64,000 nt of DNA from Olleya marilimosa CAM030 (lineage in GTDB: Bacteria > Bacteroidota > Bacteroidia > Flavobacteriales > Flavobacteriaceae). The position numbers were made by a program, and so were the translations under genes. The stretch spans positions 1-64,000 of the forward strand of contig NZ_JADR01000009.1 of NCBI RefSeq assembly GCF_000518485.1, written 5' to 3'. This document shows, piece after piece, positions 37,972-47,937 of this stretch. The notes beneath the pieces are model-generated. The model saw only the letters and a list, made by a program, of their open reading frames with translations. It had not been told where the DNA came from and did no database searches. The stretch's first letter is position 1. Each line of letters begins with the position of its first letter.

Positions 37972-38670
37972 ATGAAAGACCTTTTCGGAAAAGCATTATT
38001 AGATTATCAAAATGGTAATTATACAGAAGACCTAATAACGTCTACTAACATATCTGACGACGATGAGTTACCACTTCCTTATCTTTTTAGGGATTATCAA
38101 GACATGCCAAAATTAGAACAAAAAGCTTTGCAACTATCTAAAGGACTGACATTAGATGTAGGTTGTGGTTCTGGAAGTCATAGTTTATACTTACAAGACC
38201 AAGGACTAAATGTTAAAGCTATTGACATCTCTAAAGGTGCTGTTGAAGTGAGTCATGCTAGAGGTGTCAAACAGGTTGCACAACTTGCACTTTTAGATGA
38301 GACTGAAACTTTTGATACGATCCTTTTACTAATGAATGGTACTGGTATTTTTGAAACCTTAAATCAGGTATCCACGTATCTATCGCATTTAAAATCATTA
38401 TTAAATACAGGTGGTCAAGTTTTAATAGACTCTAGTGACATAAAATATATGTATTTAGATGAAGATGGTGGATTTTGGCAGGATATGAATGCTAATTATT
38501 ATGGCGAATTAGATTATTTTTTAAGTTATAAAGGAGAAGCTGAACTACCAATGAAGTGGCTATATTTAGATTTTAAGTTACTACAACAAGCCTGCGAAGC
38601 TTCTGGTTTAAAATGCGAAATGCTCGCTGAAGGCGAGCATTATGATTATTTAGCTATATTGTACGTTTAG
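37972..38670 (+). CDS. Class I SAM-dependent methyltransferase
   Basis: A 232-residue Rossmann-fold methyltransferase. Motif I is LDVGCGSGSH (61-70), the acidic residue binding the ribose follows (VKAIDIS, about 86), and motif post-I lies in ETFDTILLLMNGTGIF. The substrate is not deducible. It is divergent from the YkgJ gene and convergent with the DUF2059 gene; the two stop codons overlap within TTTAG (38667-38670), so no terminator hairpin fits between them. Confidence 0.87.
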   Translation: MKDLFGKALLDYQNGNYTEDLITSTNISDDDELPLPYLFRDYQDMPKLEQKALQLSKGLTLDVGCGSGSHSLYLQDQGLNVKAIDISKGAVEVSHARGVKQVAQLALLDETETFDTILLLMNGTGIFETLNQVSTYLSHLKSLLNTGGQVLIDSSDIKYMYLDEDGGFWQDMNANYYGELDYFLSYKGEAELPMKWLYLDFKLLQQACEASGLKCEMLAEGEHYDYLAILYV

Positions 38671-39194
38671 ATATCGTATCCTTTTTCGGACAACTTAGCT
38701 ATCATTTTTTTATATAAATCACCACTCCACATTACAGAAATATCACTCATTGAGGCATTCATGGAGTCTTGAGAGCTTACAATTTTTTGACCTGTATCAC
38801 TTTGATAAAATTCTTTTAAAATTATTTTATCGCCTTCTGTTAATGCTTCAGGCTTAAACATATTTTTACCTGCTTTTGTTTTATACAACGCATTCATATT
38901 TTTGACATCTTGGTGTGTAAAATGTGCTTTATATGCAGACACTATCATTACAGCCAATTCATCCATTGCATCAGGCTTTACCTTTTTTAGGTCTTTCCAT
39001 ACAGCTGCTGGTACGTCTTGAGACTTAAATTGTTCTTCTAACATTGTAAACATTTGGTCAATAACTCCTTCATAATAGGTTATTGTTCCGCTGCTTTGAA
39101 TACAAGCTTTAACGTCTTTGCTATACTGATCATTTTGAGCAATACTTACTGTACCTATTGCTAGAAAGCACACTAATGCGATAATTTTTTTCAT
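38667..39194 (-). CDS. Secreted DUF2059-like protein
   Basis: An exported protein of 175 residues. The start is the ATG at 39194 (MKKIIALVCFLAIGTVSIAQ), giving a good signal peptide; a longer TTG-initiated version would add a non-signal extension. The mature part has the helical DUF2059 pattern (FKSQDVPAAVWKDLKK..IVSAYKAHFTHQDVKNMNALYKTKAGKNMF), known from periplasmic proteins of unknown function. It lies 33 bases after the amidohydrolase gene on the same strand and probably shares its transcript. Confidence 0.82.
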   Translation of the reverse strand: MKKIIALVCFLAIGTVSIAQNDQYSKDVKACIQSSGTITYYEGVIDQMFTMLEEQFKSQDVPAAVWKDLKKVKPDAMDELAVMIVSAYKAHFTHQDVKNMNALYKTKAGKNMFKPEALTEGDKIILKEFYQSDTGQKIVSSQDSMNASMSDISVMWSGDLYKKMIAKLSEKGYDI

Positions 39195-39227
39195 TATAAA
39201 TTTGTTTAAGTTATTACAAAATAGCAA

Positions 39228-40850
39228 CTACTGTGCCACTCCATTAATGTACGTTTGATTTACTTTAATATTTGGTATTTCTTTTTCTTCAATGGTCATT
39301 ATATTCTTATCTAATATAATAAAATCTGCAAATTTACCTGCTTCGATACTCCCTTTTTCTTTCTCCTCAAAATTAGCATACGCTGCCCAAATAGTCATTC
39401 CTTTTAAAGTTTCTTCTCTAGTAAGGCCATTATCCTTATTAAATCCTCCTGCTGGATATTGGTTTAGATCCTGTCTTGAGACAGCTGCATAAAAGGTTAA
39501 CAGAGGACTCACTTGTTCCACAGGAAAATCTGTTCCTAAAGCTAATCTTCCGCTTTTTTCTAATAAAGTTTTATAAGCATAAGCACCTTTGATACGGTCT
39601 TTTCCTAAACGGTCTTCTGCCCAATACATATCGCTAGTTGCATGTGTTGGTTGTATAGAAGGTATGATGTTTTCGTTTTTAAAATAATCAAAATCATTAT
39701 CTGTAATAATTTGAGCATGCTCTACTCTCCAACGTCTATTAGTTAGCTCTTTTAAGGTTTTCTGGTAAGTCTGTAAAACAAATCTGTTAGCAGAGTCTCC
39801 AATAGCATGAGTATTCATTTGGTATCCTGCTTTTGCTATTTGGTCAGCTAAATTAATAAAAGCATCAGTACCTATAACTAATGCACCAAAATGGTCATGT
39901 TGGTCTGAATATTCTTGTTTTAAAGCAGCTCCTCTAGAGCCTAACGCTCCATCTGCATACACTTTTACAGACTGCACATTTAATCTGTCTGTTTTAATTT
40001 TCCCTTTTGGTAGGTAATACTCTAAGTTTTCTTTTTTATTGCTAATCATTGCATATATACGCATATCTAATGTTCCGGCTTGTTGTAAACTATCAATTAA
40101 TTGTATGACTTGTTTGTCCAAACCAGCATCTGAAACCGTTGTTAAACCTAAATCTGTACATATTTTATGTGCTTCAAGCAAAGCATCAATTTGTTGTTGT
40201 TTTGTAGGTTCCGGAAAAATAGCCTCAACCAACTCCATTGGATTATCTATTAAAACACCTGTAAGTTTACCATCTTGCTTTAATATTTCGCCTCCTTCAA
40301 TTGTTGTATTGACATCTATTTTAGCTAAATCTAAAGCTGCTTGATTGCAAAGCATTGCATGACCATCTATTCTAGTTAAAGCAACAGGAGTATCTGGATA
40401 CAGTTTATCTAAAAGTGCTTTATTTGGGTAAGTTTTGTCGTCCCAATCGTTTTGATCCCAACCTCTACCAATAATAAACTTAGATGGTCGGTTATTATGA
40501 AAATCGATAACACGTTTCATAACATCATCAAAACTTTTAGTATCTCTAAGATTTACTTGTAATTGATTTAAACCTAAACCATAAAAATGACAATGCGCAT
40601 CAATAAATCCAGGCAACACTGTTTGTCCATTAGCATCAATAGTATTGATAGCTTTGTACTTTTTAGTAATATCAGTTGTTGTACCTACGTCTACAAATTT
40701 TCCATCTTTAATTGCAAAAGCTTCTGTAGTGTTAAAATCTGCATCAACAGTATAAACCGTTCCGTTGGTAATGATAGTATCGACTTCAATTTTATCTGAA
40801 GCACAAGATGCTATGATTAATAGTAATAATAAAACTTTGGTGATTCTCAT
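39228..40850 (-). CDS. Amidohydrolase family lipoprotein (YtcJ-like)
   Basis: A 540-residue metal-dependent hydrolase of the amidohydrolase superfamily, YtcJ/NfdA-like. A lipobox (IIASC, Cys16) makes it an envelope lipoprotein. The metal site includes H86 and H88 (GFIDAHCHF), later His residues (NTHAIGDSAN, RVEHAQII) and the Asp in LALGTDFPVE. The flanking beta-sandwich is built from residues about 20-80 and the C-terminus (KFADFIILDKNI). The natural substrate is unknown. It is separated from the barrel gene upstream by a strong terminator (40883-40906). Confidence 0.87.
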   Translation of the reverse strand: MRITKVLLLLLIIASCASDKIEVDTIITNGTVYTVDADFNTTEAFAIKDGKFVDVGTTTDITKKYKAINTIDANGQTVLPGFIDAHCHFYGLGLNQLQVNLRDTKSFDDVMKRVIDFHNNRPSKFIIGRGWDQNDWDDKTYPNKALLDKLYPDTPVALTRIDGHAMLCNQAALDLAKIDVNTTIEGGEILKQDGKLTGVLIDNPMELVEAIFPEPTKQQQIDALLEAHKICTDLGLTTVSDAGLDKQVIQLIDSLQQAGTLDMRIYAMISNKKENLEYYLPKGKIKTDRLNVQSVKVYADGALGSRGAALKQEYSDQHDHFGALVIGTDAFINLADQIAKAGYQMNTHAIGDSANRFVLQTYQKTLKELTNRRWRVEHAQIITDNDFDYFKNENIIPSIQPTHATSDMYWAEDRLGKDRIKGAYAYKTLLEKSGRLALGTDFPVEQVSPLLTFYAAVSRQDLNQYPAGGFNKDNGLTREETLKGMTIWAAYANFEEKEKGSIEAGKFADFIILDKNIMTIEEKEIPNIKVNQTYINGVAQ

Positions 40851-40882
40851 TTTTAATATTTTTTGTAAATATAAACATAAAA

Positions 40883-40906
40883 AAAAAGCCTCAAAGAGAG
40901 GCTTTT
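40883..40906 (-). terminator. Terminator after the TPR-barrel pair
   Basis: AAAAGCCTC and GAGGCTTTT pair around AAAGA; on the minus strand a run of nine T follows. It ends the transcript of the outer-membrane barrel gene. Confidence 0.85.
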
Positions 40907-40954
40907 AATTTAAAATATTAGGTAGTTTAAAACCTATAAATGAATTATTTAATT

Positions 40955-42685
40955 TTACTGAAAATCAAATTTATACGTTGCTCCTGCTAGAAACTGTATA
41001 CCTTGAACAGGCGTGTTTTGCCATTTAGTATACTCCTCTCCTACAATATTATTAGCTTTAGCAAACACTGAAAAACGGTCATTTATATGATAACCAACAT
41101 GTGCATTAGCATCAAAATAACTATCTAAGGTTACAATACCTGTGTTTGGACTAATCAAGTTAGGAATGTTAAATTGATCCTTACGCTCACCTACATAAAA
41201 TAGATTAGCTCCTGCAAACCATTGATTGGTTATTTGATAATCTAAAAAGACAGATGCTGTTAAATCTGGTAAATTCCAAGCTTCCATTTGATTGGTTACA
41301 TCATAAGAAAAATACTCTCCTTTAATACCTAATGTAAAGTTACGGTTTATGTCAACATTTAACTCTCCAGCAACACTAAAAGTAGTCACATCATCATACA
41401 CTAAACCAAACGAGTTACCATAAGTATAAGGCTCTGATGTTGTTGAAATATCGTTATTAATATATAATGCTTTGTTTTTTTCTGAGGTGTAATTTCCACT
41501 AACTGAGTAACTCATTGTATTAGACAGTTTACCTTTTATTCCTGCAAATGCTTTGTATTGTTGGTCTGTAGGTGCAATAAATAAATTAGGTGATATAAAG
41601 GGATTTTCTTGAGCAAAATCGTAATACGAATTTTGATTTAATCCTCCTGTCACTCCTCCAAAAGCAATTAAAACCTCATCCACCAACCTGTAACTTGCTG
41701 CTATATTTGGATAGATAAAAAATTTGCTTTTACTTGCTTCTGTATCGTTTAAATAAACAGCCTTTACACCTAAATCTACAGTTAAATCGTCTTGTTTTAA
41801 TTGAAAAGTTGGCGCTAAACCTATCTGAAAGTTACCATAGTTAATCTGATTTGGATCTGCATAAGCTTTTTCAAAACTACCACCAACATAATCTGTAAAC
41901 ACTTCAACATCTACATCGTTATCCTGAATATTAATTGTACCAATTGCATTGGCTTTAAATCTATTTTCTCCTGATCCCAAGTTATCTCCGAAACGTCTAT
42001 ATAAAACGCTTCCTGAAGATACTATAGCGTCTTCAAAAGTAATGTCTCCTCCAACATAACCATTAATAAAACTATGACCAACATCTAAACTATCTGCAGT
42101 TGCTTGATTAAATAGTGGTTGTTGTAAGCCATACCAATTGTACGTTTGGTATTGGAAACCACCTAAAGCAGTCCAACTATAATCACGATCTTTTTTAGTA
42201 TATGTTAAATTAAGTTTTGAATCTGAAAATCCGTTATCTGTTAATACGTTTTCAATATCTCCTTGTGACGAGTGATGACCAACGTATGCACTAAAAATTT
42301 GATCTCTACCAATAGCATGATTAAGATACGCTTCTCCAACTACCGTAGTATATGTACCAACACCTAAGGTTGCATAGTTATCGTACAACTTTACTTTTTT
42401 TGCTTTATCAACAACTGCTGCTTTTCCTTTTGCAGGTGTAAAAGTAGAGGCTACAGGAAATGAAAAAATATTATACTTTACTTCTTTTTTAGTTGCAGTC
42501 TCTGTGTCGTCTAAGGTTGGTGTTTCTTTAACTTTAAAAGCGTCAGAAATACTTGGTGTATATGGCTTAACAACATCTATAACTCCTGTTTGAATGGTAT
42601 CTCCTTCTCTTTCTTGTGCAAAAGCGAAGACAGTGATTAATAGTGATGCTATCGTTAAAATGATTTGCTTTTTTGTACTAAACAT
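40955..42685 (-). CDS. TonB-dependent-receptor-like outer-membrane barrel without plug
   Basis: A 576-residue outer-membrane protein. A signal peptide (about 1-23, FAFAQ) is followed by a short extended stretch (GDTIQTGVIDVVKPYTPSIS) and then amphipathic beta strands to the end, closing with ..FLAGATYKFDFQ, a C-terminal aromatic as in outer-membrane barrels. It is shaped like the barrel of TonB-dependent receptors but has no recognisable plug or TonB box, so active transport is doubtful. It starts 40 bases after the large TPR gene on the same strand, suggesting a two-gene unit. Confidence 0.78.
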   Translation of the reverse strand: MFSTKKQIILTIASLLITVFAFAQEREGDTIQTGVIDVVKPYTPSISDAFKVKETPTLDDTETATKKEVKYNIFSFPVASTFTPAKGKAAVVDKAKKVKLYDNYATLGVGTYTTVVGEAYLNHAIGRDQIFSAYVGHHSSQGDIENVLTDNGFSDSKLNLTYTKKDRDYSWTALGGFQYQTYNWYGLQQPLFNQATADSLDVGHSFINGYVGGDITFEDAIVSSGSVLYRRFGDNLGSGENRFKANAIGTINIQDNDVDVEVFTDYVGGSFEKAYADPNQINYGNFQIGLAPTFQLKQDDLTVDLGVKAVYLNDTEASKSKFFIYPNIAASYRLVDEVLIAFGGVTGGLNQNSYYDFAQENPFISPNLFIAPTDQQYKAFAGIKGKLSNTMSYSVSGNYTSEKNKALYINNDISTTSEPYTYGNSFGLVYDDVTTFSVAGELNVDINRNFTLGIKGEYFSYDVTNQMEAWNLPDLTASVFLDYQITNQWFAGANLFYVGERKDQFNIPNLISPNTGIVTLDSYFDANAHVGYHINDRFSVFAKANNIVGEEYTKWQNTPVQGIQFLAGATYKFDFQ

Positions 42686-42725
42686 AATTTATATTTATGA
42701 ATTACGATTGTGTCGATTGCTGTTA

Positions 42726-45700
42726 TTAGTCTTCAGATATTACTGAAGAGTTTGTTTTAGCTTCTTCTGTTTTAATTTTATTCAATTCGGTTTGTGCTTC
42801 TGTTTTTACATCTTCAAAATTGCTGAAGTTTTTGATAACACTTTCTAAAATGTAAGTGGCTTGAAAGGCATCACCTAAAGCATAAAAATTCTTAGCCATT
42901 ATGACTAAACCTTTAGCTCCATAATATTTATAACCTGAATAATCTTTAGCCAAACGTTGTGTCACTTGGTTAGACTCTGCGTATAAACCATCTTTGTTTT
43001 TAAAATATGCATTATAGTATAGTGCTTCTGCTGCAGTTTCACCAGTTGCAAACGTTTCGACTTGTGCATAAGCTATTCTTGCTTTAGCAACATCGTTAGT
43101 TTTAATTGCCGAACGTGCAATGATAACATGAGCATCACTTCTAATTTTGTTATCCAAATTACCATTACCTAGCACTTTTTCCGCGTAAGCGACTGCTTGA
43201 TTATAATTATTTAATTGATAATTAGATTGCATTAAATTAGACTGTGCAAATAAGCTGTTTTGCGGAAAGTTTGCTTCTGCCTCTAAACGTTTTAAGGTTG
43301 GTATTGCTGCATTCCAATCTTTTTTATCTAACTGTATTTGAGATAAACGTAGTAAGGCTTCTTCTGAAAACTCACTTTGAGATTTACCAACTACATAAGC
43401 GTAATGAGGCTCTGCATTAGATTTTAAATCTTTTTTAAAGTACAATTGCGCTAAGTAAAAATGAGCTTGTGTTGCATGTAATCCATTAGAAAACTGATTT
43501 AAATACCCATTAAATTGCTTGATAGCTTCATTTACGTTTTCGTCTAGATATTGTTTTTCTGCAGCTTGATACGTTGCATTGTCTAAATCAGCATCTGTAA
43601 CTTCTACAAAATCTAATGTTCTAACCCAAGATGCATACTCATCTACCTTACCTAAATCTATATAAATAAGTCTAGCTGTTGCTACTGCTTGATTAGCTTC
43701 TGGTGTGCTTGGATAGTCTTTGGCAACGGACTTAAAAGTTGATAATGCCTGTTGGTTTTGACTCGCGTTATAATATACTAATCCTTGACGTAATTGGGCT
43801 TTACTAGTAAATGGACTAGTACTATATTCTTTTTTTAATTGGCTATAAATAGCTATTGCTTTAGCATCTTTACCTGCTTTTACGTAGCTATTACCTAAGG
43901 CATACATAGCATCATCACGTAGCTTTGATGTTGGGTATTTTGCTATAAATTGTTCTAATTGGTTAGTTTGATCACCTTCTTTACCAATATAACCATAACT
44001 CATTGCTTTTTGAAAATACGCATAGTCATTTTCAATCTTGCCTACTTGCATCGCTTTTTCATAAGCTGTTATAGCTTCAGTATAACGACTAGACACAAAA
44101 TAACCATCTGCTAAACGTAAATACGCATCGTTTAACCTAACTTTATCCGATTGATTTTTCTGAATAAATTGATTAAAAAACACTGTTGACTGATCGTAGT
44201 TTTTTTGCTTAAAATACGTGTAAGCTATATTATAATCTAAGTTTTCAAATTCCTTGGTTGACGAAGCTTCACCTTGTTGTTTAAATTGTTTAAATCCAAT
44301 TAAGGCATCTTCGTAGTTGGTTAGATTGTAATCTGTTTCGGCTTTCCAAAATGTTGCTCTTGCAGTAAATTTTTGATTTTGTTGTTCTTTCAAAGATTTA
44401 TCAAAAAGGGTTTCTGCCTCTTGGTATTTACTTTCGTTATATAATTCTAAACCTCTATAAAACGCTACTTTTTGTAACGCTACTTTGCTTTCAAAGCTGT
44501 TTTTATTCTTCAACAACTCTAAAGCTTCCTTATAATTTTTAGAAGTAATGTACGAGTCTATTAGTAATACCTCTACCTCGTCTTTGTATTGTGTGTCTGG
44601 ATATTTATCTAAATAGCCAGTTAGTATTTGAGGTACCGATTGATAAGCGTTACCAATTTCGTAACTTATTTTAGCGTAGTTTAACCAAGCGTCTTCTTGG
44701 ATTTTTAAATCGTAATCCATTTGTGAGGCATTTCTAAACGCATTTAAAGCTTCTTGTTTTTTGCCTACATTAACGTAGCTTTCTCCTAAATGATAGTAAG
44801 CGTTTTGAGCGACACTATTATCTGCACTTACAATTTTGTTAAATTCTGAAATGGCTTTTTCATAATCCTTTTGCTTGTAGTAAGCGTAACCTAATTGGTA
44901 ATAATCTGTATTACTCCATTTTCCTTTTTTACCTTTATATTGGGTTAGGTATGGAATCGCTTCGTCATATTTTTTTAAGTTGAAATAACTTTCACCTATG
45001 ATTTTATTTAATTCTGAAACTTCATCTCTGTCACTAGTTTCTAGTTTAGATTTAGCAAGTTCTATTGCTTTATCAAATTTTCCTAATTTGAAGTTTAAAT
45101 CAGCCTGATAGTAACTTAGTTTTTCTTTATATTTTTCTTCTTGACCAACTTGTTCAAAATACTTATTAGCTCCATCATAATCATCACCTTGATAGGACAT
45201 AAAACCTAAATAATATTTAGCCTGAGAACCATATTTTTGTGAAGTCTCCACACGTGTTAAATACTTTTTGGCGTCTTTATAATTTTTGGTAGTAAATGAT
45301 GCATAACCATTATTAAAATTATAAGTTTCTTTATCTGCTTTAGACAGTCCATTCTCGTCTACTTTTGCATACCACTTTTGAGCATAAGCATATTTACCAT
45401 TTGTAAAATAATATTCTGCTACATCTAAAAATGCTGTATTTTTTTTAGTACTTGTTGGATAATCTTCCACAAAACGCTCCATTAAAACGTCTGCATTTTG
45501 CTGATTTAATCTTATGGCTGCATTGGCTATATAAAAAGCACAATTACTTTTTACGTTTTGGTCTTGCGTCTCTTTTTTAATTTGACTAAACAAATTTTGA
45601 GAAGCTAAATATTGCTGACTATTATAAAGCTGTAACGCTTTTTGATAATCACCTAGACTATTGGTATAAACTGCTGACTCCTGTCCTAATAACTGAAAAC

Positions 45701-45746
45701 AAAAGACTATGGTAATGAAAAATGTAAGTTGTTTTTTTACTGACAT
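42726..45746 (-). CDS. Large tetratricopeptide-repeat protein, periplasmic
   Basis: A 1006-residue protein with a signal peptide (MSVKKQLTFFITIVFCFQLLGQ) and then tetratricopeptide repeats over nearly its whole length (at least 15 recognisable units such as YYQLGYAYYKQKDYEKAISEFNKI, given here by its start YYQLGYAYYKQKDYEKA). Such solenoids hold protein complexes together; here an envelope location is implied by the signal peptide. The ATG at 45746 is chosen because a -7 element (TATCTTTG, 45777-45770) lies directly upstream of it; the TTG start at 45767 would fall nearly on the transcription start. It is followed at 40 bases by the barrel gene. Confidence 0.87.
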   Translation of the reverse strand: MSVKKQLTFFITIVFCFQLLGQESAVYTNSLGDYQKALQLYNSQQYLASQNLFSQIKKETQDQNVKSNCAFYIANAAIRLNQQNADVLMERFVEDYPTSTKKNTAFLDVAEYYFTNGKYAYAQKWYAKVDENGLSKADKETYNFNNGYASFTTKNYKDAKKYLTRVETSQKYGSQAKYYLGFMSYQGDDYDGANKYFEQVGQEEKYKEKLSYYQADLNFKLGKFDKAIELAKSKLETSDRDEVSELNKIIGESYFNLKKYDEAIPYLTQYKGKKGKWSNTDYYQLGYAYYKQKDYEKAISEFNKIVSADNSVAQNAYYHLGESYVNVGKKQEALNAFRNASQMDYDLKIQEDAWLNYAKISYEIGNAYQSVPQILTGYLDKYPDTQYKDEVEVLLIDSYITSKNYKEALELLKNKNSFESKVALQKVAFYRGLELYNESKYQEAETLFDKSLKEQQNQKFTARATFWKAETDYNLTNYEDALIGFKQFKQQGEASSTKEFENLDYNIAYTYFKQKNYDQSTVFFNQFIQKNQSDKVRLNDAYLRLADGYFVSSRYTEAITAYEKAMQVGKIENDYAYFQKAMSYGYIGKEGDQTNQLEQFIAKYPTSKLRDDAMYALGNSYVKAGKDAKAIAIYSQLKKEYSTSPFTSKAQLRQGLVYYNASQNQQALSTFKSVAKDYPSTPEANQAVATARLIYIDLGKVDEYASWVRTLDFVEVTDADLDNATYQAAEKQYLDENVNEAIKQFNGYLNQFSNGLHATQAHFYLAQLYFKKDLKSNAEPHYAYVVGKSQSEFSEEALLRLSQIQLDKKDWNAAIPTLKRLEAEANFPQNSLFAQSNLMQSNYQLNNYNQAVAYAEKVLGNGNLDNKIRSDAHVIIARSAIKTNDVAKARIAYAQVETFATGETAAEALYYNAYFKNKDGLYAESNQVTQRLAKDYSGYKYYGAKGLVIMAKNFYALGDAFQATYILESVIKNFSNFEDVKTEAQTELNKIKTEEAKTNSSVISED

Positions 45747-45769
45747 TGATACTATTTTTAAATTCAAAT

Positions 45770-45777
45770 CAAAGATA
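45770..45777 (-). promoter_or_regulatory. Putative -7 element of the TPR-barrel operon
   Basis: TATCTTTG on the minus strand is a perfect TAnnTTTG, 24 bases before the ATG at 45746. No TTG is seen at the expected -33 distance. Confidence 0.5.
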
Positions 45778-45897
45778 AATTAATCTATATCTCTAACGAT
45801 AGATTTAACTAATAATTATAAACTGACTTACAAATAATCAAAAAAAGGTAGTTTTAATTATTCTATATTTACAATCTTATTTAAAACAATCCCATAC

Positions 45898-47238
45898 ATG
45901 TCTATAAAGAATAAATTACAACTTTTAATAGCTAATCACTCAGGACTTTTAGTTGTTATTTACGCTGTAATTATTCGTTTAATTTTTGTAATATTTTATA
46001 ATACAATAACCATTTTTCCTGACTCTGAAGATTATATTAATTTATCAAAAACGGTTTTTAACTTAACTGGTTATGATGGTAAAAGGACACCAGGATTACC
46101 AATAATTATAAATCTTTTTGAGACTAACTTAAGTTGGGTTGTAGGCTTCCAATTGCTTTTAGGTGTGGTCACAACATACTTTATTTATAGTATTAGTAGT
46201 ATCCTTAGTAAGAATAAAGTAATTGGCTTTTGGATTGCCATTATATTTACATCTTTTGCTAATGTGGTACTATTTGATTTTGCTATACTAACGGAAACAT
46301 TAACTACTTTTTTATTAAGCTTTAGTCTATGGACAATAGTCTATTGCAGGTTATTTGAGAGCAAAACTAAATGGCACTTTTACTTTTTATTGTCGCTAAT
46401 TCTAACTTGGTTATACCTTACAAGACCATTTTTTATATATGTTCCTGTAGGTTTTGCTTTGTTTTTTATTGTAGCATCTTTTAAAACTAATTTAAAGTCG
46501 GTCCTTTTTAACAGTACATTAGTTTTATGCTTACCACTATTGACCTATTACATGTGGAACAACCATAATAAAAAAACCATTGGACACTTTACCAATACTG
46601 CATATTTTGGAATTAATTTAACACAAACAGCAACACCTTTTTTTGAACTAGTAAAAGACGAACATGCCCAAATTAGAGATATTATAGTTAGGCATAGAGA
46701 CTCTATACTTATACACAATCCAAAAATTGAAGCTATGAGCGTTTGGGACGCACAGGTTGAGTTATTACAAGTCACAAATTTATCTCAACAAGACCTGTAT
46801 TTTAAACTAGGAGACATCTCTAAACAGGTTATAAAAGACAATCCCTTACTTTATTTAAAACAAGCAGGTAAATCTTGGCTACTGTTTTGGGGTAATCAAA
46901 GTAGTTTTTATTGGAATATTGAAAAGGTAAACAATGTTTATTTCAAGCAAGGCACCTTACTTTTGTGGATTTACATACAACGCTATGCCTTGATAATTTT
47001 TAATATCTTATTTCTAATATTTTCTCTTAAAAAAATAATCCTTTTTTTTAAAAACAAAATGCGTACTTATGATCCTGATCTTTTTATAGTTTGTATAATC
47101 CTGTCAGGATCTGTAGCACAAGCCTTAGTTGCCTACGGAAACAATAGTCGATTTTGTTTTCCGTTTTTCCCATTAATTGTTTACTTTGTCCTTTATAATA
47201 TTTGGTCTTACAAACACGTTATCACAGCAAAAAAATAA
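45898..47238 (+). CDS. GT39/ArnT-like membrane glycosyltransferase
   Basis: A 446-residue integral membrane protein with about ten to twelve hydrophobic helices. The first loop carries the acidic pair PDSEDY (about 39-44), as in the DxD/ExD-like site of dolichyl-phosphate mannosyltransferase/ArnT families, and FAILTETLTTFLLS and LYLTRPFFIYVP are typical of bacterial members. It would transfer a sugar from a lipid-phosphate carrier on the periplasmic face. The acceptor is unknown. It lies at the left border of the glycan region, 9 bases before ftsE. Confidence 0.75.
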   Translation: MSIKNKLQLLIANHSGLLVVIYAVIIRLIFVIFYNTITIFPDSEDYINLSKTVFNLTGYDGKRTPGLPIIINLFETNLSWVVGFQLLLGVVTTYFIYSISSILSKNKVIGFWIAIIFTSFANVVLFDFAILTETLTTFLLSFSLWTIVYCRLFESKTKWHFYFLLSLILTWLYLTRPFFIYVPVGFALFFIVASFKTNLKSVLFNSTLVLCLPLLTYYMWNNHNKKTIGHFTNTAYFGINLTQTATPFFELVKDEHAQIRDIIVRHRDSILIHNPKIEAMSVWDAQVELLQVTNLSQQDLYFKLGDISKQVIKDNPLLYLKQAGKSWLLFWGNQSSFYWNIEKVNNVYFKQGTLLLWIYIQRYALIIFNILFLIFSLKKIILFFKNKMRTYDPDLFIVCIILSGSVAQALVAYGNNSRFCFPFFPLIVYFVLYNIWSYKHVITAKK

Positions 47239-47247
47239 AACTATTTT

Positions 47248-47937
47248 ATGTCAAACACTGTCTTAGAATTAAAAAACGCTTCGATTTTTCAAGGTGAAAG
47301 TTTAATACTTTCTGAAGTTAATTTAGAAGTTAAAAAAGGTGAATTTGTTTACCTTATTGGTAAAACAGGTTCTGGTAAAAGTAGTTTTATGAAAACATTA
47401 TATGGTGATTTAAAACTATCACAAGGTGAAGGACATATTGTTGAGTTTGACTTACCTACTTTAAAAGAAAAAGACATTCCGTTTTTAAGACGAAAACTAG
47501 GTATTGTATTTCAGGATTTTAAACTATTAACTGACCGTACCATTAATGACAATTTATTATTTGTATTAAAAGCAACTGGTTGGAAGGACAAAACAAAAAT
47601 GAATGAGCGTGTCGCTTCTGTTTTGGAAAAGGTTGACATGAAAACTAAAGGCTTTAAATTTCCGCATGAGTTGTCTGGTGGAGAGCAACAACGTATAGCA
47701 ATTGCACGCGCATTATTAAATGACCCTGAATTAATTTTAGCAGATGAGCCAACTGGTAATCTTGACCCACAAACCAGTATTGAAGTTATGGAAGTATTAC
47801 AAGACATTAATAAAAATGGTAATACTATTTTAATGGCAACTCATGATTATGCTTTACTATTAAAATACCCAAGCAAAACATTAAAATGTGACGATAACAG
47901 GATTTTTGAAGTAGTACAACGCAAGACTACTGTATAA
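47248..47937 (+). CDS. ftsE: Cell division ABC ATPase FtsE
   Basis: A 229-residue ABC ATPase with Walker A GKTGSGKS (38-45), signature LSGGEQQ (141-147), Walker B LILADEP (161-167) and H-loop MATHDY. The sequence is FtsE-like; FtsEX signals to peptidoglycan hydrolases at the septum. No ftsX is adjacent, in contrast to many bacteria, so its permease must be elsewhere. It is 9 bases after the GT39-like gene and overlaps the convergent SGNH-like gene by 11 bases. A lipoprotein-release (LolD) ATPase is the main alternative. Confidence 0.87.
   Translation: MSNTVLELKNASIFQGESLILSEVNLEVKKGEFVYLIGKTGSGKSSFMKTLYGDLKLSQGEGHIVEFDLPTLKEKDIPFLRRKLGIVFQDFKLLTDRTINDNLLFVLKATGWKDKTKMNERVASVLEKVDMKTKGFKFPHELSGGEQQRIAIARALLNDPELILADEPTGNLDPQTSIEVMEVLQDINKNGNTILMATHDYALLLKYPSKTLKCDDNRIFEVVQRKTTV

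Noticed and set aside
39195-39227. TTG start of the DUF2059-like protein at 39227
   Set aside because: It adds an extension before a complete signal peptide that starts at the ATG at 39194.
45747-45767. TTG start of the TPR protein at 45767
   Set aside because: A -7 element at 45770-45777 places the transcription start at about the same position, and the ATG at 45746 begins a clean signal peptide.
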